64,000 nt of DNA from Posidonia oceanica (GCA_037176725.1 JAZBRS010000026.1:100857501-100921500), one strand, 5' to 3'; shown: positions 29,819 through 42,613, counted from the first letter of the stretch. A program made the numbers and translations. The notes: generated from the letters alone by a model not told the origin.

Positions 29819-30770
29819 TGAAGTTTCTTTTGAGTAAGTATTGGATTGCTTCTGCTTTGTTTTTCTCCTCTTTCTCATGGTGTTCTTCTCGGAGAAGAGT
29901 GCACAATTCTAAGCTTCTCCACAATTTCCTTTCTCAGTGTCATATAATTTTTTTCTTTTACACCAATTGAAAAGTTTGCATGAAATTATTGTATACCAAC
30001 TTCTTTATTGAGGGTTTATTTGGATCCAGTTTATTGAGGGTTTATTCAGGGTTTTTTTTCCATCTGGATCCAGTTTTATTTGGTTTCTGAAGTGAACAGT
30101 CTTTTAAAATTAAAGTAGACATATTCTTGTCAGATACCAATTTATGTGTTAAGATTCATAATATGCTGTCCACAGCCTGGTGTTCATCATTGTCATTATT
30201 GGAATTAAGAGAAGAAATATTTGCACTGTAATGTAGATATATATGCACTATGCTGAAAGCATTTTCTATGTTTATCTTTGTTTGTGTAAATATAAACGGA
30301 TGCATCACACAAGGTATTCTCTCAGAGTAGTTTATGGTCCCATGAACTTCTCGTTCGTGGGTACTTCCCATTGTCATCAACTATTATCAAGTTCAGAAAA
30401 TATGCATGACATTAACCTAAAATAAAGTCAAGCTTTGAAGCTTGATGTTTCATTTTACATTTGGACAGTGTTCCTATTTTATTCTGATTTTGTGAATTGA
30501 GTGTTCTTTTAAATTTGCCAAATTCATGCAAGTGAACAATTCATTTGTTTGCTTCACCATGATATGAGCTAAACAGCAACTGTTCTTCACAGTTCTAGAA
30601 AGGATTTCTGGATTTAGAACAAGTATGCAGAATGGTGTAAGTTTTAGGTTCTTTAAATTGTTGCATCTGTTTATGACATTCAAGCAATTGCTAGACAATA
30701 GGATCTTGCTTGAGAATTGAGAATGGACTTTCCTATCACATTTATTTATGGCAAGGTGAAGTCATGGTCT
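29819..30770 (+). other. Kinase 3' flank, no gene seen
   Basis: A/T-rich, with a small tandem duplication of TTTATTGAGGG and GGATCCAG near 30010-30085. Likely holds the 3' UTR. Confidence 0.5.
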
Positions 30771-30906
30771 CAGCTTGATCTGGTCTGCTAGGGTAATCGG
30801 GTAGTCGGATGGGGAAAGATCTGATGTAATGGTTGGTGAGGTGACAGGTTGTTAGAAGTCATTAAAGTTGTTAGAGTTAGTTAGGATTGATGTAATCAGA
30901 TGTGGC

Positions 30907-30912
30907 CACGTG
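30907..30912 (+). promoter_or_regulatory. G-box/ABRE core in LTR
   Basis: GCCACGTGTCA, a G-box with an ACGTGTC ABRE core. The block around it (about 55 bp) is identical in the otherwise diverged 3' LTR. Confidence 0.5.
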
Positions 30913-30939
30913 TCATGTACTCAAGTAATAAGCTCTAGC

Positions 30940-30947
30940 TATAAATA
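30940..30947 (+). promoter_or_regulatory. TATA box of chromovirus LTR
   Basis: CTATAAATAAG, 28 bp past the G-box. The 3' LTR has CTATTAACAAG here, so its copy is broken. Confidence 0.65.
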
Positions 30948-31178
30948 AGAGAATGCTAGGAGCAATCCACAGCTAATTCGTTCCAATTCTTGTGTAAGTC
31001 CTTTTGGGTGTGCTGAGGAGTGGTGGACAGCAGTAGAGCTATGCAATTTCAGTGTTGTCCGGTGACTATCGCCTGAGAAGGAGTCTCAGTGTCTACATGA
31101 TGGGTCAAGGAAGGCGCAATTGTCCTCAGAGTGTCCAGAGGTCAGAAAGACTCTAAGAGATCCTTGAGGGGATTAACT

Positions 31179-31190
31179 TGGTATTAGAGC
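31179..31190 (+). other. Primer-binding site, tRNA-Met type
   Basis: TGGTATTAGAGC, one base from the usual TGGTATCAGAGC, three bases after the LTR. Confidence 0.85.
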
Positions 31191-31229
31191 AAGTTGTGGA
31201 GGTCGATATCAGAGACGATGTGGTGGTGG

Positions 31230-32070
31230 CATCAGAAGCCATGGAACGTGATAGGATCAACGAGCTGGTGATGAAGATGCAGTAAGATCAGAGAAAGGAG
31301 GGTGTTGAATTGCATTCGGTCCTGAAAGAGCTGCTGGAGGCAATCAAGTCACCGCCACAGACGAGTGCTAACAGATCAGAGGCGAGGAGGTCGGAGTCAT
31401 TGTCCATAGGTACGCCTCAAAAAGCGATATTGTCGTCATCTTCTTTGAAATTGATATATCCTGTGTATAGTGGAATGGATGATCCTACTTCATGGCTCAT
31501 GAGGTCGAAGAGATTTTTTAGTTTCCATTATGTACTGGAGGAGAATATATAAACTCTGGTAGACTGCGTTGCATATGGAGGGGGAGGCAATGCAATGGTA
31601 TGATTAGTACGAAGGTGAGGTGAAAATTGAAAGATTGGAGAACTTTTAAAGAGGATGTGAAGAGCAAATTTGGTCCAAATGCTGTTGAGAAGCCATTGTC
31701 ACTGTTGTCTAAGCTGAGAGTTCCAAATACAGTTTGAAAGATTAGCTAACACGGTGAGTACATTGGGAGAAGCAATTATTGAAATATTTGTTAGTGGTTT
31801 GAAGGAGGAGGTGCGAACAGAAGTTCAAATTCATGATCCTAAGTCAATCATGGAGGCAGTAAGATTGGCTAAATTTTTTGAAGAGAATATACTTCTTCAA
31901 AAGAGGATGGATAAAGGACCAAATGTTGGTTCATCCTATATCAATAGAGGGAGTGGAGTAAACAGGAGTTTACCACCACCAGTGCTAGCAGTAAAAATAT
32001 TAACTCCAGCTGAAATGAAATTGAAAACAGAAAAGAATCAGTGTTACAACTATGATTAAACTTGGTAAGA
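31230..32070 (+). pseudogene. gag: Chromovirus gag
   Basis: Broken frames. The first (31310-31552) has KLIYPVYSGMDDPTSWLMR, the usual start of Ty3 gag with DPxxWL. The second (31754-32059) has EAIIEIFVSGLKEEVRTEV and ends at NQCYNYD just where a zinc knuckle should begin. Stops and frame changes between them make the protein unusable. Confidence 0.8.
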
Positions 32071-32219
32071 GGACACAAGTGCAGGTCTCAGACTCTTTTC
32101 TTACTACAAGGTGAATGGGTAGAAGATGGTTCTCTAGTGGAAGAAGGGGAATGTGAAGATCAGGGAGATTGTCCAATAGTATCTCTGCATGCTGTTCAAG
32201 GAGTGGTACACAATGATAC

Positions 32220-32500
32220 ATTGTGATTTTGGGGAAAAATTGGTGGTTGATCTGTATTGATTATGTTGGATACCGGGAGTACCCATAATTTCATAGATCC
32301 AACTATATTACCATAGCATGTGGAAGTAAAAGGGAAACGGAGAAGTGGTCAGGTGGTGAAAAAATGGTGTGGAAGGAAGATATGATCTGGTGGCCATACA
32401 TATGCAAGGGTTGGATTTCAAGATTGATTTCCAAGTACGTAAAATTGGTATGTATGATGTGATATTAGGGGTACAGTGGTTAGAAACTTTATAACCAATA
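32220..32500 (+). pseudogene. Chromovirus protease
   Basis: LMLDTGSTHNFIDP holds the DTGS active site near 32270. A frame change follows; DVILGVQWLETL near 32460 is the C-terminal protease motif. Confidence 0.75.
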
Positions 32501-32699
32501 TTGTGGGACTTAAAGAAGAAAACTATGCCGTTTGAGTGGGAGGGGCAACAACAAGTGCTGGAAGGAATATGCAGACCTATTGCAGAAGTGGAGGATTTTG
32601 TGGATATTCAAAAAGAGCTCAGAAATGCCAGGATGGTTGCTATGATTCACATAACTGCTATGAATGTTAATGAAGCTCTGTAGTCATATTCTCAGGAAT

Positions 32700-34030
32700 T
32701 ACAAGCAGTGTTAGATGAGTTTGCATACGTCTTTTCTGAACCAAAAGAGTTACCTTCTAGTAGACCTCAAGACCATAGAATACCTTTAATAGATGGACAT
32801 CAACCAGTGTCAGTGCCACCATATCGATATCCTTATTGCCAAAAGAAGGAATGGAGAGGCAGGTCAAAGATTTCATTAAGGCAGGTACTGTTAGAAGTAG
32901 CACCAGTCAGTTCTCTTCACCTGCTTTATTGGTTAGAAAACAAGATGGTAATTGGAGATTTTGCATAGATTATAGAGCTCTGAATAGCAAGATAGTGAAG
33001 GACAAATTTCCCATACATGTCATTGATGAACTATTGGATGAATTGCATGGTTCTAAATTTTTTTCCAAATTGGATTTGTGTTCTGTTTATCACCTGATTA
33101 GAGTTCATCCCGATGATGTGAAGAAGACGGCTTTTTGGACTCATGAAGGCCATTTTGAGTTCCTGATCATCCCATTCATATTGACCAATGCACCCTCCAC
33201 ATTCCAAGGTTTGAAGAATGATATATTTAAACCTTGATTAAGAAAATTCGTGTTGGTGTTTTTTGATGATATATTGGTATATAGCAGAGATTGAAAGTCA
33301 CACCTTATACAATTGAAGCTGGTGCTAGGTACCTTACATGATAACCAATTATTTGCTAAAAGATCGAAATGTGGTTTTGTGGTGGAGAAAGTTGGTTATT
33401 TGCGTCATGTTGTGAGTGCAGCAGGTGTACAAGCTGATGATTCAAACATCAAGTGTATTCAATAATGGCCAGTTCCTAGGAGTTTGAAGCTTTTGGAGGC
33501 TTTCTAGGATTGATTGGTTATTATCGAAACTTTGTGAGAGTATTACAGCTCCATTGACAGCTTTACTGAAGAAGAATGCTTTTCTTTGGTCAGTAGAAGC
33601 AGAAGTAGGCCTTTACAAAGCTCAAGGAGGCAATGATTTCTCCACCTGTATTAGCACTTTCAGACTTCACTCAACTATTTGTAATTGAATGTGATGCTTC
33701 TGGATATGGCATGGGTGCTATGTTAATGCAGAATGACAAACCAATTGCTTTTGTAAGCCAAGCAATCGGTAAATTACAATTGAGTTTGTCCACATATGAA
33801 AAAGAGATGATGTCCTTGCTATTGGCAGTAAAGAAGTGGCAGACTTATTTGTTGGGAAAGAGTTTTGTAATTAAAATAGATCAAAGAAATTTGAAGTATC
33901 TTCTAGAGCAGCCAATTATAACTCCTGCACTCAGAAGTGGTTGGGGAAACTATTGGGTTTTGATTTTAAGTTGGAGTACAAGAAAGGAGCAAGTAATTTA
34001 GTGGCTGATGCTCTTTCTAGACAGAATGAA
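32700..34030 (+). pseudogene. Chromovirus reverse transcriptase and RNase H
   Basis: RT copies element RNA and RNase H removes it. Across three frames: [53 protein letters not shown], and VLVFFDDILVYS, in which the usual Y-x-D-D reads FFDD. RNase H has FVIECDASGYGMGAMLMQ and YEKEMMSLLLAVKKW. Stops lie near 33237 and 33290, and a deletion is likely near 33480. Confidence 0.88.
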
Positions 34031-34714
34031 GAGATACCAGAAATAGAAACAGCTGCAATTTCTACTGTGGTGCCTGAATGGATGGAATTGATGAGACAAT
34101 CTTATACACAGGTGGAATAATTGAAGAGATAATGTACAGATTAGATAGAGGGAAAGTTAGATGCTGATAATTACTGCTCAATCGATGGCCTTTTGTTTTA
34201 CAGAAACAGAATGGTGGTGGGAGCTATGTCTCATTTGAGGTGGAAATTCTTAAATGAATTTCATAATACTCCATCTGCAGGTCATGTGGGTTATCAGAGG
34301 GCTTATCACAAAATTAAGAAGGTTTATATTGGAAAGGCTTAAAGTCAAATGTGAGGTGGTTAGTATGTGAATGTGATGTTCGCCAACGTAATTAGGTTGA
34401 GAATATAGCTCCGACGGGCCTATTACAACCTTTACCAGTACTGCTCTGACATGGGTGGATGTGGTAATGGATTTTATTGTGGGTTTACCTGTGACTAGGG
34501 GGTATTCTGTATTGTTGGTGTCTGAGTAAGTATGCACATTTTTCTCCACTAAAGCATCCTTATACAGTGAGTTCAGTAGCTTGGGAATTTGTTAGTTATT
34601 TGGTTAAATTACATGGTATTCCCAAGAGTATTGTGAGATTCACCAGCGAGCTCAGGACAGAATGAGGAGTAAAGCTAACAAACATAGGACTGAAAGGGTG
34701 TTTGAAGTGTGTGA
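34031..34714 (+). pseudogene. Chromovirus integrase remnant
   Basis: Short pieces only: GHVGYQRAYHKIKK of the zinc-binding domain and WVDVVMDFIVGLP with the first core Asp. The rest of the core is deleted, ending near 34650. No frame exceeds 100 codons. Confidence 0.65.
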
Positions 34715-35137
34715 TTGGGTTTGTCTTTGTTTGCAAGCTTACGGCAGTCTTCTGTGGTTTCTCGTCCCTTTCAGAAGCTTGCTGTCTGGTATTATGGGCC
34801 ATTTCAGGTGTTGAACCAGGTCGGGGCAGTTGCCTACAAGTTACAATTGCCACTGAATTCGAAGAGCCATCCTACTTTCCACATCTCTCAGCTCAAGCCA
34901 CGACATGGTTCTGTGCTGCCATCGCAAGCCATTCCACCTGTGTGGCCTATTGAAGAAGCTGGAAAGGAGCTGGAGCTGGCGTTGGACCGAGGACTGGTTA
35001 ATCGATGGGGCAAAGCGGTGACGGAGTTCCTGGTCAAGTGGAAGGATATGCCAAAGGTGGATGCTACTTGGGAGGTCTATGGTGATCTCTATGATAGATT
35101 TCCTCAATGGGCTCGTGTGGTCATGATCCAAATTTAA
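34715..35137 (+). pseudogene. Integrase tail with chromodomain
   Basis: KLAVWYYGPFQVLNQVGAVAYKLQLP is the integrase C-terminal motif, followed by HPTFHISQLK. Residues near 100-128 (FLVKWKDMPKVDATWE) are a chromodomain with its two aromatic residues. In this family the chromodomain guides insertion toward marked chromatin. Confidence 0.85.
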
Positions 35138-35149
35138 GGGGGGAGGAGT
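35130..35149 (+). other. Chromovirus polypurine tract
   Basis: AATTTAAGGGGGGAGGAGT next to the 3' LTR. Confidence 0.8.
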
Positions 35150-35543
35150 TGATCCGGTCTATTAGGGTAATTAGATAGTCGGATGGGAATGATCTGCTGT
35201 AATGATTGGTGAGGTGACAGTTTGTTAGAAGTTGTTAGAGTTAGTAGGATTGATGTAATCAGATGTGGCCACGTGTCATGTACTCAAGTAATAAGCTCTA
35301 GCTATTAACAAGAGAATGCTGGGAGCAATCCATAGCTAATTCGTCCCATTCATGTGTGAGTCCCTCCGAGTATGCCAAGGAGTGGTGGACAGCCGTAGAG
35401 TTGTGAAGTTTCAGTGTTATCCGGTGACCATCACCGGAGAAGGAGGAGTCTCAGTGACGACACAGTAGGTCGAGGAAGGAGCAATCATCCTCCTCAGAGT
35501 GTCCAAAGGTCAGAAAGACTCCAGGAGATCCTTAAGGGGATCA
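35150..35543 (+). repeat. Chromovirus 3' LTR
   Basis: 394 bp, TGATC to GGATCA, then CAGCT. Confidence 0.9.
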
Positions 35544-35548
35544 CAGCT

Positions 35549-36210
35549 TGAAGCATATAGGGGTGATCAGAAAGACTCCCGACATGTTGTTCTTTTAGGA
35601 CTCCCACTCACTTGACTTCAATCTGGAGTCTGAGATGCAAATATCAAGTTTAATATTTGAGGAAAGAACTGTGAGAAGGACGACTTCATCTGAAGATAGA
35701 GATGCAAATAAGTTGACTTTTTAAGAGAACTTTCTAGTAGTTCTTGCTTTTGTAGTTGTTCTACATTGAAATGCATTGTCCGAGGAGAACATCGGTAGAA
35801 TATGCAACTTCCAACATTGGCATTGCCAATTCATACAAATAAGAGCAATAAGCAAATGTCATTAACAGAAAACACAATATTATGTCATAATAAACGGGTG
35901 TCATCATTAGTATTTGCATCAATAAAGAAAACTCGATGATATACGTCCAACATATATTCTCAAGAGGTGATTCTAAAGCTTAAATGGCAAATACCTGAAC
36001 AATTTTTAGATTGAGTAATCTTAGAGGCCAATTTGAGATTACAAATCTAAAAGGTAACTAAATTCTGGAAATTGAAATTTTTTGATAAATTTCAGAAAGT
36101 TTAGATCTATATTTAAATTACTTCAGAGACTATTATCATATAAATATATCATGAAAAATTTGTTAGTACACTAAGTCAAGATGCATCTTGTTATACTGGA
36201 TGAAATCATT
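35549..36210. other. Intergenic, nothing seen
   Basis: A/T-rich DNA without coding potential or clear repeats. Confidence 0.5.
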
Positions 36211-36720
36211 AAGTGTTAGTTGACAATTATATCATTCTTCTTCCTCATGATACAAAATCCAACTACTCAACTTAGCCTTCACACTCCTTTCCTAAACACC
36301 ATGATTGTCATCACCATTGTCGTTGTACTTCTCCTCCATCGTCGTCGTTCTCCTCCTCTATTGTTATTCTTGCCATCCTCCACTCTATTGTTGTCATCTT
36401 TATCCTCCTCTGTCTTCATTGTCTCCTTTTGTTGTTGCTACTATCATCATTATATATCTTTCTTATTGGCCCTCTCATCGTCATTGTGTCCTTCTCCTTC
36501 GCTACATTCACTATCATCCACCTCCTCCTCCATAATCGGCTTTGCCCTCTCCTTCTATTATTGTTCTCCTCTACCACTGTCGCCCATCATCCTCTTCCTC
36601 CTCTCTCAGCATTGAAGTCTCCTTGTTGCCACCATCGTCAACGTCATTCTATTCTTCCTATGCATGGTCCAAGTTCCCTCTTCCAAAGGTATAATGGTAT
36701 ATTTACCTAATATCATTTTT
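36211..36720. repeat. Pyrimidine-rich low-complexity tract
   Basis: Imperfect TCATCNTCNTC and CTCCTC runs; frames through it are compositional. Confidence 0.65.
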
Positions 36721-39700
36721 ATTATAATAAAACTTAAAAAACATTAATATCTGCTCTTAGTACCGGAATGTTACTTCAGATGTCACGATCTCATTTTCAT
36801 TGGTTTTGGATAATGAACAGTTGGGATTTAATAATTACAATACTCTGATGCACCTAGGAGCATTGAAGATGCTCTCATAAATCATTTATGATTCCTTTTT
36901 TCATTGAAAAATAATAAAGGATTATCACAGTGTAATAAAATTAATATTTGAGCTCTTAGAAACAATGATTTGATTCAAACATTTCTTCTGTAATGAATCC
37001 ATCTCAATCATTTCGATTAGATAATTTCTTGTTTTTTGGAAACATGGGTTGTTTTAGTCAATGTTTTAGTACTAATAATTCAACCATTTAAAAAACAAAC
37101 AAATTACTTATGATTGAATTGTTGTTTTCACTGTTGCCAGCCATTGGTTTAATATTATTGTACTATTGATAAAGTCAACATGATATCATTTATTTAAAAA
37201 ATCAAACCATGGCTTAAGTTGTGGCTCAACTGTTGAACCAACCACACTATGCATTGAGAAACCCTAAATAAAAGTAAATTTAAATCATGATTAGGTTGCA
37301 TGTTGAACCAATAGTTTTTATATGTTGGTTCACATAGTTGAACTAGGTCCAATCATAGTTTAAAGCAACTTAAGGTGGTTAATTTAAAGGAATGATTTTT
37401 AAGTAGTTTAACCATGTTTTCTAAAACCAAGGTTGGATTGGTCAAACTTTTGTGTTTATTTTTAAAGCAATAGTTTCAACATATGGTTTCCATTTCAAAT
37501 AAACTACAACACTAACATAAATGAGAGATGTACGTCAAAATAGAAGCTAGAATGCATACTTCAATCAAAATATGTTATTTGGTAGTTGTTAGTGTGATTT
37601 GACAGTGAATCAAGCTCATTTACAAGTAGAAGCCATGTTGGTCTATTAGCGTGTAAACTAATCCGTATGTCAGTCCACGGATTTCAAAAAGATTGTGAAA
37701 TGAATATACAACGGGAACTATAAAAATACAACGAAAATAACTACAGTACGCAATGATATTAAACTGATGTACAATCAGAATAACCTATGCAATGAGGAAT
37801 ATATGAAATGCAAGAAGAATGACTACTGTCCTATGAGAATAGTTAGAACATGCAATAAGAATAACTAAGATATGCAATGAGTTTAACTATTCTGTTCTAC
37901 AAGATAAATATGAAAATACTACAAAAATAACAACAGAGTTAGACACGTTTTCAATACTCCACTACGAGCACTATTTTTTTTTTTTGCAAACGATAATAAG
38001 ATTATTTTCCTTAATATTTTTTTCTCTACTACAAGCACTATTGAAATACATAACGAGAATAATAATGAGATGTAATGAGAATAACATGAAATGCAACAAA
38101 ATGAATAGTAGTCTAGGTTTGGTATAGACACAAGTGATCATAAACCTGCATGATGCGCAAGAAAAAAATTACAATGATAAAAATGATAAATTTAAAAGAT
38201 TCAATATTTTTCAAAAAATAAAATTCCAATAATATAAAGACAGAAAACATCCATACAATGTGCGGAGGGAAAAATAACAACTTAGAAAATATAAGATTAG
38301 AGCATATAAGATCAAATTTTTCATTATAATATGCACAAAATACGAGATTATTATTTTGAGAAAAAATTTCTAAGTGATAACATTTTCATCTAACCAAATA
38401 ATATATATATATATATATTTGATTACTAAGATCCATTAAAAAATAAAAATAAGTTTACATTGATTTTCATTGTGAAAGATTTCTAAAAGATGAACATATT
38501 TCTTAATAAGAAAATAAGTAAAGAAATTTTCATTGATTTACCTATGAGAAATGAATTAATTGCCGTTGTTGTTCTTATTCTTCAGCCTTCGTTAAAAAGG
38601 TATAAAATACATGACTAAGAATTTTTAATAAATACCGAGAGTCATAAATTTGAGAGTTGAAAATAATTAAATATTAGATAATAACATGGAGTAAAAATGA
38701 TGCTAGATTTCATATATTTCTTTCTTTCATCCATCATAAATGCATTGTAGAGAATATGTTAACATCTATATACATCAATTTGAATATAAAGAAGTTGTTA
38801 AACTTTTCCATCGTCCTTCCTAAGCATATCAATTAGATCAAATATATTAGATACAATCATGATGGAAATGGAAAGTAAGCACCTAGAGGATTTTATGTAA
38901 AATGAAGTTTTAGGACTACAAAAAACCATAATGATAAACTTAAAAATGAAGAAAATTTAGAAGTTAAAACTTATTATGCTACAAATTACCACACACCTTG
39001 TCGTTCACCAAATCACCAGTGGTTATAAACTAAAATAAGCAATAGAAATTCATCATAAAAAGGATATAACATGCATAAGGAAGAAGAAGAACTACAACAT
39101 GTATCCAAAAAAATTAAGAAATAATTATTAGTGACCAAAATATAAGTATTATATTGCAAAGTCATATTACACTGTTGAATCTTCCACCTATGTTGTCTTC
39201 CTCTTCTTCTTTTTTACAAGAAAGGATATAACATGCATAGAGAGAAAGAAGAACAATAAATAAATCTCAAAATATAAGAATGATGAAAAGAAGAAGAAGA
39301 ATTATAAAATACAAGGAACTAAAAAGAATCTTGGACGCCTTTTTGTTCTTATTCTTCTTCGTTCTCTTCTTCCTTTCTTCATCTCTCTCTCTCTCTCTCT
39401 TTATGTGTGATAAAAAAATTGTAGAAGAAAAATAAGAATGTAGGAAATGGAGAAGAGAAAAAGGTAAGAAAGAAAAACAACTAATCAATAATAGAATAGG
39501 GAAGGTTAAATTTTAAATTTACAAAGAAGTTAAGAGTGTATTAATGTTAATATTTCTTAACTTAGAAAATATTAATTATAAAATTCTGAAATTAACAAAA
39601 TAACATTAATTCTAGGAGAGGGAACACCCTCTCTTCTTGCCTCTCTTTATTTCATGGAAATTGAATAAGTCATCGCTTAGTATAATAGTAAGATAAGACA

Positions 39701-40080
39701 GTAAGATAGTAAATTGTTAGTGAAAAATATGAGAAAGTAAAAAATAAACAAGACCCACTATCAGAGGTGTACCGAAAATTATGTGTTTTGGCATCTCCTT
39801 CACGATTTCCGTTCTTCTAGCTTCCATATAAAGAACTTTAAAGTCAAGTCGATCATTTCACGATCAAATAAGATAACTCCCCTCGACAAACATTGGGTAC
39901 TTTAGGCATATGGTTGTTACTTTCATAGGAGAAAAATAGAAATTTACAAAGCTTGATTTTCTATTGAAATAGATTACAAGAAAAAAAAACCATGCGTGGT
40001 TTGAAATAACACAAGTACTGAAGCACGAACAAACTAAGAAAAAAACAATCTTTAATTTCACCCACACCAACAAATCGTTT
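36721..40080. other. Intergenic A/T-rich DNA
   Basis: No gene. Degenerate short repeats with GAATAACTA and TGCAATGAG at 37690-38110, a twice-used ACTACGAGCACTATT segment (37960, 38029), an AT microsatellite at 38400, and a CT microsatellite at 39385. Confidence 0.5.
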
Positions 40081-40874
40081 TCTCCAACCATTTTAGGCCC
40101 CGACCATACTCATTATTGGTCAGGCCTCCCCTTCTCTTCTCTTTCTTTTCTTTTTTCTTTTTGGGGTTAGGGTTAGTGTTGGTTTGGAAGACTATTACTC
40201 TTAATTATTTTACCTTGAGCCCTTCTTCCTTTTTCGCTCTACTATTCTTTTTTCTTTTTTCGTTTCTTCTCCGCCTTCCTCTTAATTTCACCTACCTTTC
40301 TTTCTTTCTTTCTTCCTTCCTTCCTTCCTTCCTCTCTCCCCGTTGGGTTGGTATTATGTTCTCCATCTCTGTGGTAGTTATCTCTCTACGCTTCATTGGT
40401 GGTTTCTCTCATTTGATGTCTTCTTTTTTGGCAATTCAACGTCTCACCAAGCTATAGTACTCTTATGATGATGTTTCACGAGTGAGGTCTCCATCCGGAC
40501 TGACATTGAGCTCATAACACTCTTTTCCATTATTATTCATTGACTAATCAATTATCCTTGTTCTAATTTTGTTTGCTAGATATGTGTTGTGTTAGTTTGA
40601 TTATTGTTATTTGATGGTCTAGCTCACAACTTTTCTTGACTTCTTCAACTTCTATCCAGTCTCCACTCATTAATGGGTCGAGACGGTCTTTGGAGTGTCC
40701 GATAGTTTGTTATCTACTGACTTTTTGATGATCTACACCATTGTGCTGTCGATGTCAACCTTGTCACATAACTTTTCTTGACTAGTTTCTTTGTATTCCG
40801 TGATTTCTCATGTAAATTTTGGATTGCATCAATAAAAATGACTACAATCATTTTGCTACAAAAAAAAAAAAAAA
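40081..40874 (+). mobile_element. Retroposed fragment with poly(A) tail, probably LINE 3' end
   Basis: Ends in a run of about 15 A after TGCATCAATAAAAATGAC, a typical plant LINE or processed-transcript tail. An imperfect inverted repeat, AGGCCCCGACCA with TGGTCAGGCCT, is at 40094-40130. No protein domain is readable and no clear target duplication was found; the left edge is a guess. Confidence 0.35.
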
Positions 40875-41031
40875 CTCAAGTACGATTTCTGATGTATTGT
40901 ACCACAAATTAAATTTTAAAAGACTTGTAATCCATTTTTCTCTTTTGTTAATTAATGGAGAAATCATTCAATACCACAACGTTCCAAGATAATCTAAATC
41001 TCGTTTGATCAAGTTTATGCATTGATCCTAA

Positions 41032-41766
41032 TAGGGCTGCCAATGGATGAAATTACTCATTATTCGTTTCGTTTCGATCTATTTGAAATAGATATGGGTA
41101 ACAATTTCTTACCCAAAATTACAATTTTATCTGCTTTATTCATTATCCGTTTAACCATTGACATAACAGGTAGGATAACAAACTAAGTTTGTTTCATACT
41201 TGTTCTACCCGTAATCTATTTGATATAAGGATACATGTGTGTGTGTGTGTGTTAATTATACAAAGAATTAAAATCTTAATATTAAATTATATCATTTTCA
41301 CTTTGTTCATATACAAGTAACTAATATTGATCGGAAACTACTAGTTTTATGGACTTAATAAGTTAATTTAGTTGATTTTGGACATATAATTAATATCAAT
41401 ATATTTGGACATCTATAGTTCCTCTTGCATAACGATATCTTATGTAGAAATTAATGCTTATCTTATTTGAAAATATTTTACTTTTATATGTTAATGTTAT
41501 TTATCTTTAACCAATAAATTTACTTATACATGTTGATATTTTTTAATTGATGATATCTTTATGTAGATGTTGCATATGTTGATGTATATCTTACCTTGTT
41601 TACCTGATGTATACCTATTACCTACTCTAGAAATGGGTAATGAAACGAGTAATGGATAGACTAAAATTTGATTGGGTAATTATCTATATCCGTACTTAGT
41701 CTTTTGGACAAGTAAGGGTAATAGATAAAGCCTTACCCACCCGTACATGTCTCGTTGACAGTTCTA
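41032..41766. mobile_element. hAT-like MITE
   Basis: 735 bp flanked by GATCCTAA (41024-41031) and GATCTTAA (41767-41774), 7 of 8 identical. Terminal inverted repeats TAGGGCTGCCAATGG and TAGAACTGTCAACGA (end read on the other strand). No transposase. Hosts a (TG)n run at 41240. Confidence 0.75.
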
Positions 41767-42109
41767 GATCTTAACGTGTTACACATTTAAGATCTAATAT
41801 TGCAATCTAAAACCAGGTTAATAAACTAAAGTTCCTACTAAAGCCAATAACAAATATTTGAATGTTAAATAGAATGAGAAGAATAGTTTTTTTTTTTTTA
41901 AGTTGCCAAATATTTTGGTCTTGACCCCACTATAGGAAAAAACCGGTTTAAATACACAATATAAGAAACTTAAAAAAAAAGAAGGTAAAATTATGATGTT
42001 GTATCATAAAAAAAAGACAATATAAAAATAAACATGACCAAGTCATGAAAAAAAATACCCAACACTAATGTTTCTCCAAACCCCAGTGTTAACCACCCTA
42101 CCAGAAAAA

Positions 42110-42613
42110 AACACTTCTGTTAACCAACAACAAAGGCATATTGCCGCCATTGTAATCTATTCTTTTCCTTCTTACTCTGCTCGTGGCCGGAGCGGAGATC
42201 TCTCTTTCCTTTGAGATTATTCTCATTTTGATCTGCATCGGAGTCCCAATTTTGGCCAAGGTATGCTCTTCTTTAGCTTCTGTAGCTTCCCATGACATCA
42301 CAATTGTATCTCGATGCTCATTTTTTCTTGCGTATTTGAATGGAAGAAGTTAGGAAGCAGATGGGTGGACTTCAGGACTACCCAAGTCAACCCAAAACCA
42401 TAATTTGGTTTCATAGGCTTTTTCAGCATCAATATCATTGGAATGGTAATTTCTAACTGTTGGTTTTTGAGTTCTACGACTCTTCCTAATTCAAGCCAAA
42501 ACCATTGTTTGGTGCGCTGGTCACTATTTTTTGAAACATGGGCATGTAATTGGAGTGACAGTTTATTGGCACCTTACTTTCACAAAAAAAAAAAGAGAGA
42601 TGTTGGAATCTGG
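42110..42613 (+). pseudogene. Second copy of the kinase 5' UTR and intron start
   Basis: Aligns with 27916-28260 in the same direction: ACCAACAACA, a C/T-rich leader, GGCCAAG|GTATGC at the donor, then CTTCTGTAGCTTCC and GACATCACAATT. The match fades after about 42440 and is cut by the LINE at 42614. No kinase coding sequence follows in the window. Confidence 0.7.

Larger units (their letters stand above)
30776..31175 (+). repeat. Chromovirus 5' LTR
   Basis: 400 bp, TGATC to GGATTA (last base pair decayed from CA). Holds CACGTG at 30907-30912 and TATAAATA at 30940-30947. Confidence 0.9.
30776..35543 (+). mobile_element. Decayed Ty3 chromovirus (Reina-like size)
   Basis: Complete insertion of 4768 bp with two LTRs, a tRNA-Met type primer site, gag, protease, RT-RNase H, an integrase remnant, a chromodomain and a PPT. 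CAGCT flanks both ends (30771-30775 and 35544-35548). LTRs differ at roughly one site in ten, so it is much older than E1. Many stops and frame changes. Confidence 0.92.

Noticed and set aside
40010..40880. Target duplication CAAGTAC around the poly(A) fragment
   Set aside because: Only seven bases match and the left copy is not at a visible edge.
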